Shown: positions 23,625 to 34,874 of the stretch, one piece after another
Position numbering within the stretch: the first letter of the stretch is position 1
Layout of the letters: each line of letters starts with the position of its first letter
NCBI GenBank assembly: GCA_017591395.1
Contig: WEDG01002848.1
Span: 62,001-126,000 of the forward strand
Length of the DNA stretch: 64,000 bases
Direction: 5' to 3'
Origin: Schistocephalus solidus
Taxonomy: Eukaryota; Platyhelminthes; Cestoda; Diphyllobothriidea; Diphyllobothriidae
Translations under genes and position numbers: made by a program
The notes under the pieces: generated by a model
Told to the model about the DNA's origin: nothing
The model's database searches: none
Seen by the model: only the letters and a program-made list of their open reading frames with translations

Positions 23625-23830
23625 CGGCAGTGGAACTCACTCGTCACGTTGTGCATTCGGGTTCACTCTTGAGCTCCACCAGCAGCCGCACAGTAGCTGG
23701 TGTCATAGGCAAATGAACATTACCATAAAAGACAAGGAAGACTGGAATATCAATTTCTGGCTCAGTAGCCGTCATTAGCCGGTCAGGCCTAACCCCAGAT
23801 AGTGCCCCACCCGAACGCTACAACCTGCGA
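23625..23830 (-). mobile_element. tRNA-derived SINE, copy 2 (head degraded)
   Basis: The body CACCAGCAGCCGCACAGTAG, GGCAAATGAACA, AATTTCTGGCTCAGTAGCC and GGTCAGGCCTAACCCCAGAT aligns with the SINE body of the preceding copy in the same orientation, about 320 bases further on. The tRNA-like head past 23815 is eroded. The adjacent, same-strand arrangement gives a local direct duplication. Confidence 0.55.
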
Positions 23831-24496
23831 CTGGGAAAACTTCGAAACGAAGGGATAACTTGGTCCTCGGGGAGCCAAGTTGCACTGGCTCCTTGTGAAT
23901 AAGGCCACGATGGTACTCATGCTCAAGATCTGAGCCAGGCTCTTACTGTTATTGTGCGCGGATCAGGCATGAATGCCACGCGTATATGAGCTGTTTAGAT
24001 TTGCCAGCCACTTCGCCAAGGCTCAAGTAGCTGGGAGTAGAGAGGGTGCGGTAGATTTGGAGTAGGCTAACTATCATTATCAAATAATTGGCCCTCAAAT
24101 AACCATATTTGCGCCCACCATGCTGTAAAGTACACGTTGGATACCAACATGCTGATTATTTATTGCCTAAGACGTCTGTTCAAGAGGTCTTTGGGACAGC
24201 TGACCTTGACGGTACCAAGAAATGATTAAGATGTAAACTTATGAACAATGGTTCTCAAGATCACGTAACGTAATTGTAAAATGTTAATTAATTGAGTGCA
24301 ACCGCCTAATTACACTGAAATTTCTGAAAGAGGTGTGAAACACCGCAAACCGTAAGTAGTTGGGAAGTATCTGGTAAGATGAACCTAAATTCTACGCCAA
24401 CGTCACGTCTGACTCAGCACAGTTACGTGACCACTTTGCGTATACGTAATTACTCGCGTTAATCCTACGCCTACGCCTTCCATCCCATCAAGCGAC

Positions 24497-24504
24497 TATA
24501 AAAA
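24497..24504 (+). promoter_or_regulatory. TATA-box-like sequence upstream of the small C-x-C-x2-C gene
   Basis: TATAAAAA lies 65 bases before the first in-frame ATG of the exon at 24562, in a locally GC-richer context (GCGAC...TCGCGTC). If real, it would make 24562 a first exon. A GTGCACACGTG E-box-like sequence follows at 24527-24537. Confidence 0.3.
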
Positions 24505-24561
24505 TCGCGTCAGCTGGCCGATGCGCGTGCACACGTGTATGGCGTCGTGGGATTCCACGAG

Positions 24562-24728
24562 ATGCAGGCTGTGTGTACTTGCCAGTCGTGTCTGGATAGA
24601 TATCTGTGGGAATACAGGACACTCGGCATTGGCCGATTGCTCGCAGGAATCCACCCATCCTCCAGAACAACCACTACTGGTGAAGAATGCAACCTCGGAG
24701 AGACGCTGACCACTTACCTGCAGGAGAA
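24562..24728 (+). CDS. Exon with C-x-C-x2-C-x-D-x-Y-L motif
   Basis: The open frame extends 5' to the stop at 24498-24500 and 3' to a good donor (GAGAA then GTGAGC). It is GC-richer than its surroundings. A longer minus-strand frame (24496-24930) overlaps it, but the plus-strand frame is preferred because it shares the motif, end phase and terminal Glu with the 9703 exon. Followed by Thr-rich SSRTTTTGEECNLGETLTTY. Confidence 0.5.
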
Positions 24729-27700
24729 GTGAGCAAGTTTTCGATGAGACATAGTAATCATGTAATCTCACAGCTAACACACCGGATTGTGTTTGACACA
24801 CAGAATTCAGTTTAGCATGTCTACATAGAAGCTGATGAAAGTAGTTATCCACTGGACCCGACATAATCGTGGTCAGCGCCATGGTCCTCAGATAAGTTTT
24901 CTTGAAATCAAATGTATATTGAAAATTCATATTGCAGAAACAGTTCCTTTGAAGACCAATATGTGCTCATATTTATGCATGAATCCCGCCGAACTTCAAG
25001 TTAAAAGTCTTACGTGTGTAAGACAAGGGAATAGGAAGTTAACCTATTCAGGAACTAAGGCTACTTTCCAGAAAGCATACTATTAATGTTAGAGTTAATG
25101 TTTGAATTTCGGGAGAAGGAAGTGCTAGTGAAAAGGTTAGATCACCGGTCAAGTTGAAATTTAAGGTTAAGGTTAGAATTAGAGTCGGGTATATTGTTAG
25201 GGTAAGGACGGATTTTTCTCTTCGAGTTACTGATAGGACTAGATTGAGAACAAAGTCATAATTTCATTGGCTGGAATTTTGCAAGCGATCTTCTGAACTA
25301 CCAGAAAGGGAGGTTTATAGTCCCCTGTATTAGAAGTACGTGGAAAGAAGAAGAAGCTTTCAAAGTCCATTTTATTAAAAGTGGCATGCAATATTATAGG
25401 TTTAACAAGTGACTAGCAAATGCAATTTACTTTACTTGGCCGAACTGTTTTGTCAAGCTGTCAGATATCCTGCGTAAACGAATTGGCAAAATTGAACTTG
25501 ATTCACTTAAAGCGTTTATTCGGAAAGAAATATGTGAATCCTGACTGTCTGCAAGATGTCCACAAGAACATCAGAAGTGACTAAGAACGCAGTTAGGGAG
25601 GTATTTTCCCTGACTGACTGCAGCTCGGCTTCATCAGCGCATGAATACACATAGCTTGGCCGCTACAGAGAACGTACAATGAAAATAATTTTGCAGAGTT
25701 CGTTGACGGTAAGCCTATAAGATAATGATGAATCGATAAGAGATCAAAAACAGGTAAAATCTAAGAAACCGAAATAAAATGAATGAAGTTGATGAAACAA
25801 AAGTTCGTTTGCACAAACTCGTGCTGCCTGAAAGAAGGTTTGCATATCTTTGAGGCTATTTCTAACGGAAATAGAACAGCCACGTTACGTTTCTTTAATG
25901 AGCCGATCTGAAGAATTGTTAAAAATTATTAAATGCAGTTCCCACGAAGAAGAATAATCCACGTGGGTTTTAAAATGTTTATTCAGCAACACAACCCAAA
26001 GATATCTCACAGAAGACGAGATGCCGGATGCTGAATGTATGTCGTTTTTGGCAACTTGCAAATCACCAATCCGTAAAGAAGACTAATAAAACAGTACAGG
26101 TGTTATTCATAGAAATTTAAATGCAGAAATGCACAAATAATATTATTTGTTTTAGTCAATTGAAAAAAATCAAGTCTTCTTTTTCAACTTTAACGCACAA
26201 AGAAAAAAACATCTTCCTGTTTTCAAAGGGTAAAAGTTTCGCAGATTTTAAGACCACGCAATATCCATTTTAGTAATTTCAAAGTTGTCCAGTTATAAAT
26301 GATTCGAATGCAGTAAATTCTACAGTCGAACTCCATTTCAACATTCTAGGAGCCCTATAAAATATCGTCCTCATGTAATAAGGGAAGTAATGCCTCTACT
26401 TATAAGGAAAGTATACAGTTTGAAGAATGAAAACCCTGAATATTAATGCAGCGGTAACTTTGGCTCCAAGATATTCTGGAATCAAAAAAAATTCAAACCA
26501 GAAATGTGCTCCAGCTTGGAGTGTAAATGTGAAATGATACGTAACTTACTGCCAAATTAATACCAGAAAATATTTGTGCATAATCCTTCTTAGAAAATAC
26601 ATTTGAATTTACAGGTGCATAGAAAATCAACAAAACTGTACGAAAATTGAGGAGCCACCTTTACTGCAGGCGACCGAGAAGAAGCGCAATCAAAATCTGC
26701 CATTCAGGACTTCGGTTCACCGGTTCAGGACTTCGGTTCACCGTACTCGTCAAAACTGGTTTTGGCATTCCACTCTCAAAAGCTTAATTCTAGAGAGGTT
26801 TTATGGGAAGATTTAATCACATGGATAAATTATCTGAAATGGTACAACAGAGCCTCTTACAAGGTAGACGGAGAACCTTGATGCTTTAAAGGAAGATAAA
26901 TTTTTGCAGGGATTACTTGAATGGCCCATTATGGTGGACATGGGAATTTAAAATCACCGTTATACAGGTGGCTTTACGTTTCATTAATGAGAAATCAGGA
27001 TAAAAAGCTAAGGCTACAATTAACTATCGGATTACAGTAAAGTTTTGGTTTACAGAAGGGTAAACCTTCCTGGAAATTAGCACCATGTTACCTTATTACG
27101 TACGCCAGGGCGTTCGTATTACCGTGTCAAGTCGCAGGAGGAGTATATAAGCATTTGCGAAACCTAATTTAACCAGATACGATTAACTTTCCAATTTTTT
27201 GTTCATTCGTCCAGATTTATTTACCAGTGTTTAGTGAATTCACTTCCTGACTTGAAAGCGACACTTATTCAAAAGAACAGTGTTGTAAGGTTCAGTGAAA
27301 ACAGCAAGTAACTATAGCTGATCGGACCTATTGAGTCTAAAAATGACCTCTGTTTGCACACAGTCGTATAGCTGTCACAAATCACGCCCATGTGTGATTA
27401 AGTCTCAAAGCCATGTAAGAATCAAAAGATGTCATAAAGAAGTGAAATTTAGGGCAATAAAGATATCCAAATAATTTCCATTAATTAATCTAATCAGACT
27501 GTTTGAGCAGTATTCTGGTTAGACCTTTAGGTAAAGCCTTGAAGGATGGATTTAAAATCGTATTATTTTTAGAATTGGTAATACATCACGTATTATTGTG
27601 GACCCATCATATAGTTATCTAAATATCAGAGTGAAAACCTGTGACAAAGACTAAAATATTGTGGGTGCACTGGGTATTCTACTAATCCCAGCAGCTGTAT

Positions 27701-30700
27701 GCGTTATTCAGAGGTTCTTTTTTCTGATGACAGTAATTTGACGATGAAAACATATCGATAATATTGATTGTTTTAAAAGAGCCAAAGAATTAATAGAGTA
27801 TTTTTCTTCTAATTTGTGAATTGGCGTCTTTTTATATTTGTTATATTTTATTCGCAAGGTGACTATAGGTAAAAAAATGTGCTAATGTGTGCCAATAAAT
27901 CAGTTTCTGCTCTGTTTCTGGAATACAATCGAAGGCTTTGCGTGAAATGTCTAGTATAAAGCACAAGGAATGTCACTCTGAGAACTGGAATAACCTTGTT
28001 TTCTAATGCTTCGTAAGCGATCCATTCTGCCATCTAAGGGCTTTAACGATGCAATACACATTAAATGGTTAAATCGATAAATATCTGCAAGGTGCTGGCA
28101 TTTAAGTAAAAGATAATGGGACGCTGTTAGTAATATAATCAATGTCCGCTTCATTTGCTGTACTGTCTTCAGACAGTTAAATAGCGTGCATGACCGGTGA
28201 GGTAGGAACCTACTCATTCTTAAACCTACAGTAGTTTTGAAGGAAAACTATAAGTAAAGAGCAACGTGTCAGCTGAAAAGTGTTAGATAAGAACGAACAA
28301 GCCAGATATTTGACTTTAAATCGCTCAAAGAAACGCCAGTCAGAGTCGGTGATATAAATCGAGAATATTTGCAATGGCATACCGTGAAATTATAATGATA
28401 AAGATGGTCCATTAACTGAGATGCGAACCATCCCGCATTTTTAAATGATAAAAGGAGAATAGTATTAAGAATTCTAGATAACAGACGTACACGTTTTATG
28501 CATACATTGTCCCTGATGTTTAGGTTTCACTATAAATGATGTATTTGTCGTGATAAGTCGCTGGCAAATTTGACTTTTTGATTAGCCAGCGGCTATGTTT
28601 TTAGTCATTAACAAAAAACCTAAGACTTCATTTTTAAATTTTTTGATGAAAAAGTGTGCTAAACACTTGTGACCCCGTGCAGCAGCTAGCGCACTACCTC
28701 CTAACTTAGATACATTGTTCAATGTCAAGAGAGTGTCTATCCGATCGAAAGTGGACGCGGTTGCGATGACCGCCACAAAAAATCTAGTGCTCATGACATG
28801 ACATGGCGGTTCGTGTCGCACATGCATGATAGTGTCATAGAGGCCGCATGGAGAGGAGCGATTACTTTAATCCAAAATACTCACAAAAGAACCGGTTTAT
28901 CTTGTGAGTTGGTAATGTTTTCAGCCACAACTCGCGATGCAGTATCATGGCTTCAGATGCGGCATATTTATGATGTTGGGGAATGCAGCGATTTATGGCA
29001 GGATGGATTCGATATCAACAGCCTCACCTCTGTTCATAACTTCATGCACCAGTCAACTGGCTGAGGCACGCAAAAGAATTGGATTTGCTTGGGTGCAGGG
29101 ACTGAAAGGGCTAGATTCGCTGTCTAGGCTTGCCATACACGAGCCGGTCACAATGTCACGCAGCAGGGTACAACAAAAAAAATGGTATGAACTTACGTAA
29201 GTTGTTCATGTTCTTTATGCGGCATTTTGTCCATCATATCTACGAGGACAAAGAAAATCACATGCTTACTTAAGGAGAGCTGCATCGTGGTACTATGCTG
29301 GCATGCATGTTATGCTGAGAAGATAGTTTATCAGTTACTTTAGAGCATGTGTAATCAGGTAGAATGAGGTGTTGTAATGGGGTTTAAATTGCGGTGTTTT
29401 ATTGAAGGAGCAGCATATAACGACCGAGAACCATGCAATGACCGGTGTGTGTAGATGAGGCGCGGGTGACGAGTCGATGACAGGATCTCAGGTACTCGTT
29501 TGCCGAACTAAATTCGATGCATTGCAGGTAAAAGACCAGACATATGCGAAATGATAAAAAAGGAACAGGTTGAAGTATACCATCCTCGGTGAGCAATGCT
29601 TGGTGGCAATGCTTTGCAGGAAGATAATGTTGCCCACACTGGGGGATGGCGGCAGTAGGGTCGTTGTGAGATGAGAGGCGAGTTTTTCGTGTTGAGATGG
29701 CATTGGGTCCACAGATGCTTGACGGGTACTATCCGTGCCCAAAATGTCCATTGATATTGCAACGCGGTGGCGGTGTTTGGGTGCTGGCGTTGTTTATTGG
29801 TTGCATTTTAGTCTGCTGAGTCTTATTTTTGTCTGAACTGCGGCAATTCTGCTGGCTTTAGGGCAAAGTGCACAGCCTGTCTGAGACCATCCGCAGGTAT
29901 GTATTCGTTGAAGACTCGCTTAGGCAGGCATTCGTCGACCATCCTGAAAAGGTAGTCACTCCACTGCAGTGGTCTCCATGTCACTTTAGCACGGATACCG
30001 AGGATTTTCAATTCAATTCAATTTATTAAGTGAAAAAGGCATGGGCATTTGAGTACCCAGGATGCTAGTTCTTTGTAAGATTTCAGTATTTTCGGATTTA
30101 TAACTGCTACTTTACCTACTGTAATTTTGAGGGCATAGTACGCGAACAAGTTTGAGGTTGTTTACTTGGCTGTCATACACTTTGCACGTCTCATCCTCGT
30201 AAAAGACCATTGTCCGTGCAAGAAGTGCGTTAATCCTCAGTTTTATGTTGAAATGTATGCCACAACACTCCACTCAGAGAGCTAGGAGGTACGATTTGCA
30301 ATTATGTAATTGACTTTGCATATTTTTTTGAAATAAACTCCGCAAAATACACCAACTTATCTACTATTGTGAGATGAGTTGCACAGAATTTGACGCAGCT
30401 TTTGTTCAGTTAACATTTGGCAATAGTTTGTCTAGAACTGCTGTTTTATCCATGTCTATAGGATGAGCGAATTTGCAGCAGTCAAAGTCTAAGATGTCTA
30501 CGCTCAGTTGAATATCCTTTTCCTATGTGTTGGAGGTAGAAATGCTGATAAGTATACAGTATTATTCAAAGATTCGTCAGTGGCACCATGATGTCAGCAT
30601 TTTAGTGTTTGACTTTTTGTCCTCTGCAAAAATTGTGGTTGTTAAAATTAACTATTAAACTGGTGGTTTGCCTGCGATTTAAATTGTCTGCGATTTCAAT

Positions 30701-33700
30701 AATCTCTATAAGCCTAAACTATTTCATAGAATTTACAAGCCATAGTAGTCTTTAAAGCGTCTTTAGTAGAAAATGATCTGTCCATCTAATGTTAAACTTT
30801 GGAGAGAAATTTTTTCGAAAGTGAACTACCTGTGCCTTTAGTTTATAATTTCCAAAATGAAAAGTCAATGTGTGTCCTTTAAAAAATATCATGGATACTT
30901 AAGAGAGTATCACAAAACTCTCGCATAAGGTGTGCTACAGCTAATGAAAACATTGTATACCTATAAGGAATTTTACAAAATAGAGAGCAATGGTGCAAAG
31001 TCTAATGGAGTCAAAGATCTGCCTAATAGCAACTTTTCCTACAACTGAAAGATATATTTTCTGTTAACCGATCGTGTAAGAAGAATTTTTTTTAAACGCA
31101 CACAAAAAGCCATTTTTAGAGGTTTTTCATTATATGTATTTAGATTGATAACCGAACCAAAATTAGTGAATATAAACTTCCACTGTTTAAGTTGCCCTCT
31201 TCAGGGAGGAAGGTTTTATAGATACCCTTAAGACCTTGAGTAAAAATCGTCATCTTGGTAAGAATTAAATTCCTTTGAATTTTGTGTCATGCTTATCGAT
31301 CTCACAATGGTACCTTAGTAACAATTTTTACATGAAAACTGAATTGCAGCTTCTTTTTTAAGTTGTATAGTTTAAAACCTCCTTCAAAGTAAGAAACAAA
31401 AAACAGACATATTTTGAAGAATAAATGAAGTTGTTTCTGTTTGTCAGTTTTCTATATCCAATGTTCTAAAATTGCCAGGAAGAAATTTTAAAATATAAGA
31501 AGTTTCTACAGATTCGAATCTAGACATCCGTTTTTCAGCCTTTGTGAAAAAGTTCGCAAAAACGAGCAGGAAATATTTGCTTAATTAAACATAGCGCTTG
31601 GATTCCATGCATATCAAATGCTAAGTATCAGCCTATTTTTAACACGTTTATAAGATTTTAATTAGATTATCCACTTTTTATTTATTCTTTTTGCATTTTG
31701 CTGACTTGTTAAGTATTAAAGGCGACTACTTAATGTAGTCAGATTTCAAAGTTACATACGTCATCCGAACTTTTTAAAATAGTAAGGCCGTTACATTGCG
31801 TTCGGGAGTACATAGTATGAAACGAATAGGCTTTTGTCCAGTAACAGTGGTATGAGCTCCGATGTTGATTCAGTTTAGTAGGTGGAATGCTTTCTGCCGT
31901 CCGCTTTTTGAATTAATATTTAAATGTTTCGATATTTCATGTTTATAATTTTGGTTTTTCAGGTCCTCCTTCGCGTACATCAACGGATAATGGAAGACGT
32001 GTTTGCAGTCCGACAAAACTTATGATACGGAGTGAACGCAATTTCCGTTTAATAACTCTTTTTTTATTTTTTTTGCGTTGTTTCACAAGAATAAGTTCAC
32101 TTTTATTCTCTACCGCCACCTGTATATTTGTTTCTGTAATATGCTGTGTTTTATCGCTTAATTAGTTACTATCATCCGATGTTTGATAAAAAATGCCAAA
32201 TCTCTTACTTCTTCTTTTGCTTCTGTTCTGTGTACGTTATGCATCGGTATCATACATAGCATTTGCTAGGTCGTCCCGAATTTCAAGAGCACGAATGGCT
32301 ATTGGTGGAGATCAGGACTTGGTAAAAAAGAGCTAGCTTCTTTTCTTCGCAAGAAAATTATACATGGAACTTAGCGAAGTCCGAGTTTTCAATCTTCATA
32401 ATTCTGTGAGTATCAAGAGGAATAGAGCCTCACAGAAGGATGCAAGTGGTAGCTTAAATTTCAGTCATGCCTTTTGTATGATTGAAATCGAAATTTTCTG
32501 ACGCGATTGCTGTGCAATTGGAGGCCATGGAAATGATTTAATTATGATTTCAATAGCAGTTAGCTATAAACAAATTCCCATAACCATAGAGCATCTTACC
32601 AATCACACATAAAAATGCATAAAATATTCTTCGCAAAATATTTTCTCATAGAAAAAATGTTTCGTGTAATTTAGCGAAAAACGTCAGCGTGGACTGCTGA
32701 TGCTCCACCACAAAGCGGAAGGGCATTTTTCCCTTCGCCAACGCAGTATATTCTAAAAATGATGTCACATGCTTATCGAGCGTAAACATGTAGTTAGGTA
32801 AATCATATTGAATATTTTCTGTATATAAATGCAGGACAGTTTATGATTTATAACTAAATTAAATTTTTCGGATTTGCATAAAGTTGCAATCTTATTGGAG
32901 GGCAGGGAAGTGAACCCCTAAGTTGATTAAATCACCAGTCTCATATCATAAAACGTCGTGTAGGCAGTGACAGATTACAGGGAAAGTTAAAAGAAACTAA
33001 CTTCTCCAAATTTTAAGCCCCCAAAAACGGGGTATTTAAGGTACACGTATTTTGAGATCTAAACTACAGGTCATATACTGGCAACTAAACCACCCAGGAA
33101 GATTTTGTCTACTCCATCTTCGAGAATTATGATTTCATTGATAATATTGTTTTCATGGGTAGCCAAAGTACATCCATCAGCCAGTATCATTTACCCTAGA
33201 TTTGCTATCTCATGCAATCGTAAGAGAAATACAAAATGAATTTTCGTTTTGTGACCTACAGTCATAGCAGGATGTTGGCTCTTTAAAAAAGAATATTTTA
33301 GACTACATTAACGAACTTCGCATTGCTTACTTAATGTTTTTGACCCGTTATCCCTGATTTTCTTAACCCCTATAAATATAATGTTTTATAGGAAACGTCG
33401 TCCAAATCCTGCAGTTTTATTAGCAAATTAAGTTTTCTTAAATTATGCACTTAAAAAATGTGTGCTGGATAGTTTAAAAAAATTACGGTTCCCTTAGTGT
33501 TTTGACTCTTACGTGCCGTTACACAAGTGTTCTGACTTTCAAAATTACAACCTGCGCAAATTCCATCTAAGAAAAATAACGAAACTATGCATTTCAGAAG
33601 ACGGCACAAAGAACTCATATCATACTTTGAAAGGGGGCTGAAAGCAGCTCTTTAAGAGATGACATTCTGATATGTCCAAAATATCTTTAGATTATGCTAA

Positions 33701-34874
33701 CTAAGAATCATCCGTACAAAAACCCTTAAGTAATCCTTTCAAAACTATCATATATTTCAGAATTTCTGCTAATATTCAATCAGATAGTACCTTACTTCTA
33801 TTGATACAATCTTAGAGTTTTTTGTATCTCCCTCAGCAACCTGACCAGAAAAGCTCTAAGGATGTCCTAAGAAGACACCTCGTCATCTTATAAATTTTCT
33901 ACACAAAAACTTAAAAATAATTGCAATCCCAAAGCCACTTAAAGCATGTATTTGTCAGTTTATAGAAGGATCTAACTGCGAATATTAATAATCCATTTTA
34001 GGTTAATGCATATTTTCAAAATCAAAGAATATAGTTCATTTTTGCGATTTGCTGACTGATTGAAAGCATGCATTTTGCCATGATTTTTCAGATTAAGATT
34101 TAGACTCTTAGGTGAAATTCGTTACTGGAAAGTAAGATATCACCTTTTTTGAAGCAGAACCTAGACATTTCCTGGTGATTTGAAGTCTGCCTGTTTCCAA
34201 ACTCAATGGCAAGTCAATTTGTTACAGGCTTTAGCCTTCATCTGTTCATCATCATCAAAAATCTTTTTATCTAGGCATAAAATACCCCGTTTACTATTTA
34301 GAATTTTAATTAACAGTGGTTTCATAAGATTTGGGAATTATAGATCGAGGCTGTAAGCCTGCACTGTGACCAAGGGCCAAGGAAAAGTTTGATGCTGTCA
34401 GTATTCATTAATAATTATTAACACTATTGAAGTAAAACACACGGTTTCCTTTAATCTATGCTTAAGTTTAAAACTGTCTGTCTTCCAGGTTTCTTGGAGT
34501 ATGACCAGTTAAGAAAGTGAATTGTTTTTAAAGTTAAACTCTCTAACTGTCGCAAAAGCGTCATTTTGTCCAGAAAATATGGAATGGTTACAAAAGTATA
34601 TGAAGCCTCAACTACCGACACGCAAATAGTAACAAAGTCTGCATACGCCCGGAATTATCAGCACGATAACTTCCACCCACTGGTAGAACCAACAACAGCT
34701 ACCGTACCAATTAAACGGCTGCTGCCACCAGCTTATTGCCCCCATCCGTATAGGACCACGTATGTAGCACGGGAACGTGATGGAAGACCTAGCAAGGGAG
34801 ATGCATTGCAAATCTACTCTTACTTTAAACTAATTCATGCGCAATTCTGCCCACTTGCTTTAAGCCTGCTGTGA
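24562..34874 (+). CDS. Tentative small protein with N-terminal C-x-C-x2-C motif, 2 exons
   Basis: Model: join 24562-24728, 34574-34874, 156 codons with the stop. Exon 1 encodes MQAVCTCQSCLDRYLWEY and ends QE-AA before GTGAGC (phase 2). Exon 2 follows a TTTTGTCCAG acceptor with a one-base carry-over, giving AAA (Lys), then KYGMVTKVYEAS and TKSAYARNYQHDNFHPL, and ends at TGA 34872-34874. The exon 1 motif matches ICMCPSCIDAYLTEF of the 3CxxC gene (C-x-C-x-S-C-x-D-x-Y-L-x-E-[YF]) and ends in the same phase, so the two exons may be duplicates. The Tyr- and Pro-rich exon 2 superficially resembles short axonemal microtubule-binding proteins, but no family is recognised. The 9.8 kb intron makes the pairing uncertain. 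An alternative start is an acceptor TCAG ending at 24513. Confidence 0.35.
25085..25260 (+). repeat. Degenerate GTTAGG-rich (telomere-like) tract
   Basis: Loose repeats of GGTTAG/GTTAGA/GTTAGGG run through this stretch (for example TTAAGGTTAAGGTTAGAATT). Flatworm telomeres are TTAGGG, so this may be an eroded interstitial telomere-like tract or a simple repeat. A similar tract is at 59660-59785. Confidence 0.4.
26703..26743. repeat. Two tandem 21-base units
   Basis: TTCAGGACTTCGGTTCACCG occurs twice back to back, with a single G joining the units. Confidence 0.85.
29390..30008 (-). pseudogene. Non-LTR retrotransposon C-terminal fragment with 3' UTR
   Basis: On the minus strand 30005-29823 encodes WRPLQWSDYLFRMVDECLPK and then RVFNEYIPADGLRQ. 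This corresponds to the LRWSGHLVRMxDxRLPKRxxYG segment found near the C-terminus of some flatworm RT polyproteins, where it precedes Cys/His finger sequences. The next piece reads TPPPRCNINGHFGHG, perhaps a decayed finger. The unit ends at about 29396 with CAATAAAA, a possible poly(A) signal. Stops interrupt the frame. The family assignment within non-LTR elements is uncertain. Confidence 0.5.
30009..30240 (-). mobile_element. CR1-like LINE 3' end, reverse copy
   Basis: The reverse complement of 30009-30055 reads GGGTACTCAAATGCCCATGC, a short T-rich stretch, then AATAAATTGAATTGAATTGA. This is nearly the same as the 3' UTR end at 230-300. The upstream LINE part is truncated or diverged within about 200 bases, as is usual for 5'-truncated insertions. 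It sits end to end with the other retroelement fragment at 29390-30008, into which it may have inserted. Confidence 0.7.
30241..34573. other. Very AT-rich stretch without features
   Basis: More than 4 kb without an open frame worth noting on either strand, without repeats I can recognise and without GC-rich islands. It is the emptiest part of the window and is consistent with intron or intergenic DNA. Confidence 0.5.
34574..34874 (+). CDS. Putative terminal exon of the small gene
   Basis: This is the only well-composed frame for several kilobases in very AT-rich DNA. It runs 99 codons to TGA after a plausible acceptor. The composition is unlike random translated AT-rich DNA: Thr/Tyr/Pro/Arg-rich with VPIKRLLPPAYCPHPYRTTY and ARERDGRPSKGDALQIY. 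It may belong to the exon at 24562 or to an unseen gene. Confidence 0.45.

Larger units (their letters stand above)
24729..29390. other. AT-rich non-coding stretch (intron of the tentative small gene or intergenic)
   Basis: No exon or transposon protein recognised. A GC-richer island at 28780-29200 has open frames of about 88 codons on the plus strand but no family match or clear splice sites. A short tandem repeat is at 26703-26743. Confidence 0.35.

Noticed and set aside
24496..24930. Minus-strand open frame (144 codons)
   Set aside because: No domain or splice context was found, and it overlaps the plus-strand exon with the shared cysteine motif. It remains the main alternative if that exon is disproved.
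28798..29200. Open frames of about 88 codons in a GC-richer island
   Set aside because: No recognisable domain or splice sites, and overlapping frames of similar length suggest composition only.
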